Assembly: GCA_900472175.1 (NCBI GenBank)
Contig: UCHD01000009.1
Span: forward strand, 124,001 to 188,000
Direction of reading: 5' to 3'
Source: Hyphomicrobiales bacterium
Lineage (GTDB): Bacteria > Pseudomonadota > Alphaproteobacteria > Rhizobiales > Rhizobiaceae
Length of the DNA stretch: 64,000 nt
The notes beneath the pieces are model-generated. The model was not told the origin of the DNA, did not search any database, and saw only the letters and a list, made by a program, of their open reading frames with translations. A program made the position numbers and the translations under genes. Below are positions 9,442 to 16,421 of this stretch, piece by piece; the stretch's first letter is position 1, and each line of letters begins with the position of its first letter.

Positions 9442-10308
9442 ATGGAAAAGACCTGGAACAACAAGGCCTGGTTCATGGTTCTGCCGGTGCTGGTGCTGGT
9501 CGCCTTCTCGGCGGTCATCCCGTTGATGACGGTGGTCAACTATTCGGTACAGGACACGTTCGGCAACAATGAGTTCTTCTGGGCAGGCACCGACTGGTTC
9601 ACCCAGGTGCTGCAGTCAGACCGTTTTTGGGATGCGCTGACCCGCAACCTGATTTTCTCCGGCATTATCCTGGCGATCGAGATTCCGCTCGGCATCCTGA
9701 TCGCACTCAACATGCCGAAGACCGGGCTTGGCGTTCCCGTCTGCCTCGTCCTGATGTCGCTGCCGCTGCTTATTCCGTGGAATGTGGTGGGCACCATCTG
9801 GCAGGTGTTTGGACGCGTCGATATCGGGTTGCTCGGCTATACGCTGGATGCGATCGGCATTCCCTATAACTATGTCAACAACGTCTTCGATGCCTGGATA
9901 ACCCTGATCGTCATGGACATCTGGCACTGGACGAGTCTCGTCGTTCTGCTGTGCTATGCCGGCCTCGTGTCGATACCGGATGCCTATTATCAGGCCGCCA
10001 AGATCGATGGTGCCTCGCGCTGGGCGGTGTTCCGCTACATCCAGCTGCCGAAGATGAAGCGCGTGCTTCTGATCGCCTTCCTGCTGCGCTTCATGGATAG
10101 TTTCATGATCTATACCGAGCCCTTCGTCGTCACCGGCGGCGGACCGGGCAATGCCACCACATTCCTGTCGATCGATCTCGTCAAGACGGCCATCGGCCAG
10201 TTCGACCTCGGTCCGGCAGCAGCACTTTCGCTCATCTACTTCCTGATCATCCTGTTGCTCTCATGGATATTCTACACCGTGATGACCAATAGCGATGCGC
10301 AGAGCTGA
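9442..10308 (+). CDS. glpP: Glycerol ABC transporter permease GlpP
   Basis: A 288-residue inner-membrane permease of the MalF/UgpA type with about six hydrophobic helices. The cytoplasmic EAA loop that docks the ATPase appears as YYQAAKIDGASRWAVFRYIQ. The segment after it (MDSFMIYTEPFVVTGGGPG) is typical of CUT1-family permeases. It begins 2 bp after the glpT stop, so it is translationally coupled. It forms the channel with GlpQ. Confidence 0.9.
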   Translation: MEKTWNNKAWFMVLPVLVLVAFSAVIPLMTVVNYSVQDTFGNNEFFWAGTDWFTQVLQSDRFWDALTRNLIFSGIILAIEIPLGILIALNMPKTGLGVPVCLVLMSLPLLIPWNVVGTIWQVFGRVDIGLLGYTLDAIGIPYNYVNNVFDAWITLIVMDIWHWTSLVVLLCYAGLVSIPDAYYQAAKIDGASRWAVFRYIQLPKMKRVLLIAFLLRFMDSFMIYTEPFVVTGGGPGNATTFLSIDLVKTAIGQFDLGPAAALSLIYFLIILLLSWIFYTVMTNSDAQS

Positions 10309-10326
10309 CGGAAGGGAGAAAGAACA

Positions 10327-11151
10327 ATGACCACAGCAACACAATCTTCCGGCCGTAGCCTCTCCTGGCTCGTACCCACCATCTACATCCTCTTTCTGCT
10401 CTTGCCGATCTATTGGCTCGTCAACATGAGCTTCAAGACGAATACCGAGATCACCGGCACCTTTTCGCTCTATCCGCATGCGCCGACACTGCGGAACTAT
10501 GCGGTGATTTTCACCGATCCGTCCTGGTACAAGGGCTATATCAACTCGATCATCTATGTGGTGATGAATACGGTGATCTCCGTATCGGTGGCGCTGCCGG
10601 CGGCCTATGCCTTCTCGCGTTACCGGTTCCTTGGCGACAAGCACCTGTTCTTCTGGTTGCTCACCAACCGCATGGCGCCCCCGGCCGTTTTCGCGCTGCC
10701 GTTCTTCCAGCTTTATTCCGCTTTCGGCCTGATCGATACGCACATCGCCGTGGCGCTCGCGCACTGCCTGTTCAACGTGCCGCTGGCCGTCTGGATTCTC
10801 GAAGGTTTCATGTCGGGCGTGCCGAAGGAAATCGACGAGACCGCCTATATCGACGGTTATTCGTTCCCGCGCTTCTTCGTTCGCATCTTCATCCCCCTGA
10901 TCGCATCCGGGATCGGCGTCGCCGCATTCTTCAACTTCATGTTCTCCTGGGTCGAGCTTCTGATCGCCCGGACATTGACGACGACCGACGCCAAGCCGAT
11001 CGCCGCCATCATGACGCGCACGGTGTCTGCATCGGGCATGGACTGGGGCGTTCTTGCGGCGGCGGGTGTGCTCACCATCATCCCGGGCGCGATCGTCATC
11101 TATTTCGTCAGAAACTATATCGCCAAGGGCTTCGCCCTGGGGAGGGTCTAA
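10327..11151 (+). CDS. glpQ: Glycerol ABC transporter permease GlpQ
   Basis: A 274-residue MalG/UgpE-type permease, partner of GlpP. It has about six transmembrane segments starting at LSWLVPTIYILFLLLPIYWL and an EAA loop EIDETAYIDGYSFPRFFVRI. GGAAGGGAG lies upstream of the ATG, 18 bp after glpP. Its TAA shares a base with the ATG of glpU. Here glpQ denotes the permease of the rhizobial system and not a glycerophosphodiesterase. Confidence 0.9.
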   Translation: MTTATQSSGRSLSWLVPTIYILFLLLPIYWLVNMSFKTNTEITGTFSLYPHAPTLRNYAVIFTDPSWYKGYINSIIYVVMNTVISVSVALPAAYAFSRYRFLGDKHLFFWLLTNRMAPPAVFALPFFQLYSAFGLIDTHIAVALAHCLFNVPLAVWILEGFMSGVPKEIDETAYIDGYSFPRFFVRIFIPLIASGIGVAAFFNFMFSWVELLIARTLTTTDAKPIAAIMTRTVSASGMDWGVLAAAGVLTIIPGAIVIYFVRNYIAKGFALGRV

Positions 11152-11570
11152 TGGCCACCGTATCCCAACGTAACACGCGCTGGCCCCTCGCGCTGGCTGC
11201 CGTTCTCATCGTCTATGCCGCCCTGACCGGTCTGCTGATCTCGATCTTGCCGGTCAAGGACGGAGTGCGTGATTGGTTTGCGCCTTTGATCCGCGGCGGC
11301 TGGATGGCGTGGTCGTTTCCGGGCGCGATGTTCTTTCTGACCATCTTCGCGCTGCTGTCGCTGATGGCGGTGTGGGAATATGCCCGGCCGGGTGGCAGTC
11401 CTCGGGTCGGCATCCTGCGCTTCGAGACGACACGCGGGGACAGGCTGTTCGTGTCGCTGCTCGGCAGCGCCTTCATTCATCTCGCATGGCTGGGACTTGT
11501 CGGTCCCAACGTGTGGTGGGCTCTTGCGCTTTCCTTCGTGTACGCCGTCGGCGTGTTCAAGCTGGTTTGA
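11151..11570 (+). CDS. glpU: Small membrane protein GlpU of the glycerol transport operon
   Basis: A 139-residue integral membrane protein with about four hydrophobic segments: LALAAVLIVYAALTGLLISI, GAMFFLTIFALLSLMAVW, and two in the last third including WWALALSFVYAVGVFKLV. Its start codon overlaps the glpQ stop, placing it inside the transporter operon. The R. leguminosarum glycerol operon has a small membrane protein named GlpU at the same position. Its role is unknown; an accessory subunit of the importer is a reasonable guess. Confidence 0.8.
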   Translation: MATVSQRNTRWPLALAAVLIVYAALTGLLISILPVKDGVRDWFAPLIRGGWMAWSFPGAMFFLTIFALLSLMAVWEYARPGGSPRVGILRFETTRGDRLFVSLLGSAFIHLAWLGLVGPNVWWALALSFVYAVGVFKLV

Positions 11571-11586
11571 GGCAGGATTACTGAAA

Positions 11587-11609
11587 CGGATTGCCTGGGA
11601 GGCAATCCG
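11587..11609 (+). other. Intercistronic hairpin between glpU and glpV
   Basis: CGGATTGCC and GGCAATCCG form a perfect 9-bp stem around TGGGA, without a following U-run. It lies 37 bp before glpV. Such stems before periplasmic-binding-protein genes often mark mRNA processing that raises binding-protein yield; that role is inferred. Confidence 0.5.
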
Positions 11610-11645
11610 ACATCGCAATCGCAAAACCTTTAAGGGAGGACAATT

Positions 11646-13364
11646 ATGCGACGGCACCTACTAACATCGACGGCAGTTATGCTGCTGGCCTTTACCGGGT
11701 CCGCGTTCGCGGGCATGGACGAAGCCAAGCAGTTCCTGGACAAGGAAATCGGCGATCTCTCGACGCTTTCCCGCGCTGATCAGGAAAAGGAAATGCAATG
11801 GTTCATCGATGCCGCAAAGCCATTTGCCGGCATGGACATCAAGGTTGCTTCCGAAACCCTGACGACCCACGAATACGAATCCAAGACGCTGGCTGCAGCC
11901 TTCACCGCGATCACCGGCATCAAGATCACGCATGACCTGATCGGCGAAGGCGACGTCGTCGAAAAGCTGCAGACCCAGATGCAGACCGGCGAAAACATCT
12001 ATGACGCCTATGTCAACGACTCGGACCTGATCGGTACCCATTGGCGCTACCAGCAGGCCCGCTCGCTGACCAAGTGGATGGCCAACGAAGGCAAGGACGT
12101 CACCAACCCCGGTCTCGACCTCGCCGACTTCATCGGCACCAAGTTCACGACCGCGCCGGATGGAGACCTCTACCAGCTGCCCGACCAGCAGTTCGCGAAC
12201 CTCTACTGGTTCCGCTATGACTGGTTCAACGACGAGAAGAACAAGGCGGACTTCAAGGCGAAGTATGGCTATGACCTCGGCGTTCCGGTCAACTGGTCGG
12301 CTTACGAAGACATCGCCGAGTTCTTCACCGGTCGCGAAATCGACGGCAAGAAGGTCTATGGTCACATGGACTATGGCAAGAAGGACCCGTCGCTCGGCTG
12401 GCGCTTCACCGACGCCTGGCTCTCCATGGCCGGCAACGGCGACAAGGGCCTGCCGAACGGTCTGCCCGTCGACGAGTGGGGCATCAAGGTCAACGAAAAG
12501 TCCCAGCCGGTCGGCTCCTGCGTTGCTCGTGGTGGTGACACCAACGGTCCTGCAGCCGTCTATTCGATCCAGAAGTATCTCGACTGGTTGAAGGCTTACG
12601 CTCCGGCTTCCGCCCAGGGCATGACCTTCGGCGAAGCTGGTCCGGTTCCAGCCCAGGGTGAAGTCGCCCAGCAGATCTTCACCTACACGGCGTTCACAGC
12701 CGATTTCGTCAAGGAAGGCCTGCCGGTCGTCAATGCTGACGGCACGCCGAAGTGGCGCTTCGCTCCGAGCCCGCATGGCGTCTACTGGAAGGATGGAATG
12801 AAGCTCGGTTATCAGGACGTAGGTTCCTGGACGCTGATGAAGTCGACCCCGGAAGACCGCGCCAAGGCCGCATGGCTTTACGCGCAGTTCGTCACCTCGA
12901 AAACCGTCGACCTCAAGAAAAGCCATGTCGGCCTGACGTTGACCCGTGAATCGTCCATCCAGGACAAGAGCTTCACGGATCGTGCGCCGAAGCTCGGTGG
13001 TTTGATCGAGTTCTATCGTTCGCCGGCCCGCGTTCAGTGGTCGCCGACCGGCACGAACATCCCGGACTATCCGAAGCTGGCCCAGCTGTGGTGGCAGGCA
13101 ATCGGTGATGCTTCCTCCGGTGCCAAGACCGCCCAGGAAGCCATGGATTCGCTGTGCGCCGAGCAGGAAAAGGTTCTGCAGCGCCTGGAGCGTTCCGGCG
13201 TTCAGGGCGATATCGGTCCGAAGCTCGCCGAAGAGCATGATCTCGACTTCTGGAACAAGGATGCCGTATCGAAGGGCAACCTCGCTCCGCAGCTGAAGAT
13301 CGAGAACGAAAAAGAAAAGCCACAGACCATCAACTACGACGAACTGGTCAAGAGCTGGCAGTAA
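11646..13364 (+). CDS. glpV: Periplasmic glycerol-binding protein GlpV
   Basis: Extracytoplasmic solute-binding protein of the glycerol ABC importer. It has 572 residues, longer than typical MalE-type binding proteins (about 400-450), as known for rhizobial GlpV. The N-terminus MRRHLLTSTAVMLLAFTGSAFA is a Sec signal peptide with an AFA cleavage site. A strong GGGAGGA precedes the ATG. It ends the operon, followed by a GC-rich hairpin and a rho-independent terminator. It is separated from glpU by a hairpin that could permit higher expression than the membrane genes. Confidence 0.9.
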   Translation: MRRHLLTSTAVMLLAFTGSAFAGMDEAKQFLDKEIGDLSTLSRADQEKEMQWFIDAAKPFAGMDIKVASETLTTHEYESKTLAAAFTAITGIKITHDLIGEGDVVEKLQTQMQTGENIYDAYVNDSDLIGTHWRYQQARSLTKWMANEGKDVTNPGLDLADFIGTKFTTAPDGDLYQLPDQQFANLYWFRYDWFNDEKNKADFKAKYGYDLGVPVNWSAYEDIAEFFTGREIDGKKVYGHMDYGKKDPSLGWRFTDAWLSMAGNGDKGLPNGLPVDEWGIKVNEKSQPVGSCVARGGDTNGPAAVYSIQKYLDWLKAYAPASAQGMTFGEAGPVPAQGEVAQQIFTYTAFTADFVKEGLPVVNADGTPKWRFAPSPHGVYWKDGMKLGYQDVGSWTLMKSTPEDRAKAAWLYAQFVTSKTVDLKKSHVGLTLTRESSIQDKSFTDRAPKLGGLIEFYRSPARVQWSPTGTNIPDYPKLAQLWWQAIGDASSGAKTAQEAMDSLCAEQEKVLQRLERSGVQGDIGPKLAEEHDLDFWNKDAVSKGNLAPQLKIENEKEKPQTINYDELVKSWQ

Positions 13365-13376
13365 AGACAACAAGCT

Positions 13377-13399
13377 GGCGCCGGGTCCAGCCCGGCGCC
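13377..13399 (+). other. GC-rich hairpin after glpV
   Basis: GGCGCCGGG and CCCGGCGCC form a perfect 9-bp stem with a 5-base loop just after the glpV stop. No U-run follows, so it is more likely a 3' stabilising structure than the main terminator. Confidence 0.5.
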
Positions 13400-13428
13400 G
13401 GGCTTCAGCCTCCGTTGAAATGAAAACC

Positions 13429-13457
13429 GCCCGAAGAGCCGATCTTCGGGCGTTTTT
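13429..13457 (+). terminator. Rho-independent terminator of the glp operon
   Basis: GCCCGAAGA and TCTTCGGGC form a perfect 9-bp stem around GCCGA, followed by GTTTTTCGTTTTT. It ends the glpDSTPQUV transcript about 65 bp after glpV. Confidence 0.88.
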
Positions 13458-13559
13458 CGTTTTTAAAGGAGACATCTCTGCTTTAATGCGCCAGTTTTTG
13501 AACGGGAGATGGGCGGGCGATCCGCGCAGCCGTCACAGTCTGCCGATGGATGAATTGGC

Positions 13560-14432
13560 TTATGGCGCTGGAGTGCCGGGGTCCGTGAGGGGCAATCCGC
13601 CAGCACTTTCGCCAGCCATCATGCCGTCTATCATCGGCAAGCCGTCACTTCCCGTCAGCGGAAACCACCTGCTCCGGTCAAAATACAGATTTTCCGCCGT
13701 TTTCTTGCCCCGCGCTGTAATCTGATTGGCGAAGAAATTGTAGCGAGGGGTATCGCCGAATTCTTTCTTGAACTGGATGCGGCTGCCGAATTTGCGGAAG
13801 TCGAACGGTTCGAGTGCGTGGATCTTGCCGATGATCTCCTCCGGGTTGCCCCAGCGAACCTGACGCAGGAAGATGTTTGCCGCCTCTCCGGCGAGTTGGG
13901 ATACCTTGGCCGTATCGGCCGCATTCTCGATATTCAGCTTGATGCGGAAGGAGGTGACGCGGTTCTCCCCATCGCCCTTGATGACGATGAAGAGCGAGGA
14001 TTGTTCAGGGGCGCCAGAAGGGGGGAGATCGACCGAGGATGAACATTCCCAATCGTCCTTGTTGGCGCGGCTGATGGTCCAGGCTAATTCACCGAAACCA
14101 CCGTCCCGCAGTTGCTCGCATAAGGTCAGCGGGTCGCTCTGGATCAGGCGGATGAAATGCTGTTCCGGGCTTCTGAGGTCGTTAAAGGCATAGACGGGCA
14201 AGACCATGCGTGCCGGCGGCATCCGTATGCTCCTGCTTTGGGTTATCTTTATCTGCTGTTGTGCGGGTTCTATCTGCGGGATGAGATTGGGATATCCAAG
14301 ATAGGTCAGCAGCAGATCGAGATTGCGGTGGCTGTTGGCAAGCAGAACCGTCGCCAGGATGCCGGCAAAGACCAGCCCGAGTGCGACGAGGAAGAATATC
14401 TTTCCGGATCGGCTTTTCCGCTGCACATTCAT
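13560..14432 (-). CDS. Membrane-anchored rhizobial hypothetical protein
   Basis: A 290-residue protein with a basic N-terminus (MNVQRKSRSGK) and one hydrophobic helix (FFLVALGLVFAGILATVLLA, residues 13-32). The rest is polar and should face the periplasm. The middle holds LCEQLRDGGF and DWECSSSVDLP, whose cysteines could form a disulfide. It resembles a rhizobial family of unknown function (possibly DUF6030), recalled from memory and not verified. It is convergent with the glp operon and faces no obvious partner. No enzymatic motif is visible. Confidence 0.65.
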   Translation of the reverse strand: MNVQRKSRSGKIFFLVALGLVFAGILATVLLANSHRNLDLLLTYLGYPNLIPQIEPAQQQIKITQSRSIRMPPARMVLPVYAFNDLRSPEQHFIRLIQSDPLTLCEQLRDGGFGELAWTISRANKDDWECSSSVDLPPSGAPEQSSLFIVIKGDGENRVTSFRIKLNIENAADTAKVSQLAGEAANIFLRQVRWGNPEEIIGKIHALEPFDFRKFGSRIQFKKEFGDTPRYNFFANQITARGKKTAENLYFDRSRWFPLTGSDGLPMIDGMMAGESAGGLPLTDPGTPAP

Positions 14433-14890
14433 GCCGAAACCTGAACTCCGCAGTTTTCACCGGCCTGAGACATCAGCAGCCCATATGCCTTGCCCATCCG
14501 GCGTTCTCATCTGTGCCAAGCCCATCCTGGCATAGGTTCTTGGCAGGATCGCGGAGACGTTTTGTTCCTCAGCCGATCGCCTCATCCAAGCGATAGGTAT
14601 TTGTCGATAAAAAACAGACATATCAAGGTATAAAATGAAAGAAACCATACGATCCCGCGGCGGCCGGGAGTTCGCTGCAAGAAAAGACGATGGGTTCGTG
14701 CTTGTGCATCTGGCAATACCGCCGCATTGCCAAGTGTCTTTTCAACGGGCTGATCAGACGCCAGCCCAGGATTGGTGACGTCATCCCGGTGTTTTGATCC
14801 CCGCGTCCAGCCTGGCGGTAAGTTTTGCCACGGATAGGCAAGCCGCAGCGAGTATAGGCGGCGCCGGCCGCGTTTGAATCCAGTAACCGT
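14433..14890. other. 458-bp intergenic stretch without a convincing gene
   Basis: Upstream of the membrane-anchored hypothetical gene. The only coding candidate is a 47-codon + strand frame starting at 14635 (MKETIRSRGGREFAARKDDG...) with no ribosome site or domain. A longer minus-strand frame (14457-14648) has unconvincing composition. No terminator, RNA gene or repeat was recognised. Confidence 0.4.
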
Positions 14891-15289
14891 TTATTGTGCG
14901 GCAGTCGCCGGACGAGGTGCCGTTTCGCCGCTGAAGATGATCACTGCAAACAGCAGTACGCCCGCGAAGGTGATCAATGAAGCAATCGCCACAACCGGCT
15001 CCATCGCCGGATTTCCGGTGAGCATGAGGTAAAGTGCCGGAACCATCAGGGCGACGCCGGTCGTGTAGACCATGTACTGGATCATGGCGATCCGCCGTTC
15101 TGCCTTGGCAGGGTTCAGCGCGTGATATCCGCCAAAGATCGCCATCGTCACCCAACCGAGCAGGTTGGCATGGGCATGTGCGCCGATTGCGCTGTGATCC
15201 TGCGAGATTGCCATGGTCAGGCCCATGGCAATGCCGATGATCAGAAAAATGATGGCGGTGCGAAAATAGAGCTTTGCGATGCGTGGCAT
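14891..15289 (-). CDS. Four-helix membrane protein with HxHxxxxGW motif
   Basis: A 132-residue integral membrane protein with four predicted helices. Helix 2 contains AIGAHAHANLLGWVTMAIFGG, and the His-x-His...GlyTrp pattern resembles the heme-ligand helix of heme-copper oxidase subunit I and related NnrS-like proteins. Only this small module is present, without the further histidines of an oxidase, so activity as a terminal oxidase is unlikely. The start is MPRIAKLYF because GGGGAAGAG precedes it; the frame extends 31 codons upstream. It may be a heme or metal sensor, but function is unknown. Confidence 0.65.
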   Translation of the reverse strand: MPRIAKLYFRTAIIFLIIGIAMGLTMAISQDHSAIGAHAHANLLGWVTMAIFGGYHALNPAKAERRIAMIQYMVYTTGVALMVPALYLMLTGNPAMEPVVAIASLITFAGVLLFAVIIFSGETAPRPATAAQ

Positions 15290-15396
15290 GTCTCTTCCCC
15301 CAAGGTGTTGCCCTGAGGGAATATTAGCACTCGGTGTGGTTCGGTGCGAAGGGCCAAATTTGGTCGTTTCCGGGCGGGTCAAGCCAAAGGGAAAGC

Positions 15397-16197
15397 TCAG
15401 TTTCCCTCGTCGGGAATGTTGAGGACGTGACCGCAGGCCTTGCAGTGTACGGCGTTGGCATCATGGCGTTGCAAGCCGCATTGCGGACAGGGGAAGACGA
15501 CCTTGAGCGGGCGCACGATCGCCTGCGCCAGCCGCACGAACAGCGAGATGCCGAAGATCATCGTCACGATCGAGGTCAGCTTGCCCAGCGTGCCCGGCAG
15601 GGTGATGTCACCAAAGCCCGTCGTCGTGATGGTGGCGACGGTGAAATAGAGGGCATCGACAAACCCTTCGACGCCGGCCGCCTGATGATAGAAGAACGCG
15701 GTGTAGACGAAGCCGGTGACAAGGAACAGGAACGTCACGAAATTGATGCACGCGCGGATGACCTCTTCCCATTCGGCATAGCCAGCGCGCTTGATCAGCA
15801 GCGTGAATGCCTTGCTCTGGCCAAGCGACCAGATGCGAAGGGCGCGCAGGAACGCGAAATTGGAAAATTGCGCCGGAAATAGCAGCGTTGCCAGGATGGC
15901 GATATCGACCCAGGTCATCGGCCGTGTCAGCCAGCGACGGAAGCTTGAGGCGATCAGCGCCCGCGCGCCGAGTTCGAAAGCAATCAACACAGCGACCGCA
16001 TAATCGATGATAAGGTAGGTGTCGCCAGCAGCGAAATAAGGGCCGACGAGGAAGAAGATGATGATGGTGAGATCGATGATCGCCATGGTGATCTGGAACC
16101 GGATCGCCGTGGCACTGGTGCCGAGATAAAGCGCGCGCAATTTGCAGCGCAGGGCATGGAATGGAGGTTCTTCCGGTTTTTCAGTCTGCTCTGTCAT
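15397..16197 (-). CDS. Voltage-gated-type potassium channel with C-terminal zinc ribbon
   Basis: A 266-residue ion channel subunit. Hydrophobic segments S1-S6 are recognisable, with a reduced S4 (LRALRIWSL) and the selectivity filter TTTGFGD (about residues 191-197) between the last two helices. The cytosolic tail ends in CPQCGLQRHDANAVHCKACG, a CxxC...CxxC zinc ribbon, where many prokaryotic channels carry RCK or cyclic-nucleotide domains. It probably assembles as a tetramer in the inner membrane. It diverges from lpiA across a 224-bp shared promoter region. The activating signal is unknown. Confidence 0.82.
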   Translation of the reverse strand: MTEQTEKPEEPPFHALRCKLRALYLGTSATAIRFQITMAIIDLTIIIFFLVGPYFAAGDTYLIIDYAVAVLIAFELGARALIASSFRRWLTRPMTWVDIAILATLLFPAQFSNFAFLRALRIWSLGQSKAFTLLIKRAGYAEWEEVIRACINFVTFLFLVTGFVYTAFFYHQAAGVEGFVDALYFTVATITTTGFGDITLPGTLGKLTSIVTMIFGISLFVRLAQAIVRPLKVVFPCPQCGLQRHDANAVHCKACGHVLNIPDEGN

Positions 16198-16421
16198 GAC
16201 GTTGAAATAGGCTGGTGCGGCAAGCCGGTCAATGCTGATGGATGTGATGAGGCGTGATTGCCCGGCCGTGGTTGCATTGCAATTTCACCGTGTCCACCGC
16301 GCGGGCACAAAAAGGCTGGAATCCGGTGTTTGAAGATTACATTAAGTTCACTTTATTTAGCTGTCGCAGGATGTATATCGTCAGATGAAGCTTCAGTCTG
16401 AATTGCCCCACCAGGTGCTCC

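Noticed and set aside
11661-13475. 604-codon minus-strand frame opposite glpV
   Set aside because: Antisense shadow of the binding-protein gene; it also runs through the glp terminator.
14457-14648. 63-codon minus-strand frame before the membrane-anchored hypothetical gene
   Set aside because: No ribosome site, no recognisable domain and no coding-like composition.
16198-16421. ChvI-type acid-response site upstream of lpiA (GTCGCAGG near 16361)
   Set aside because: A single short match; the consensus could not be recalled with enough certainty to call a site.
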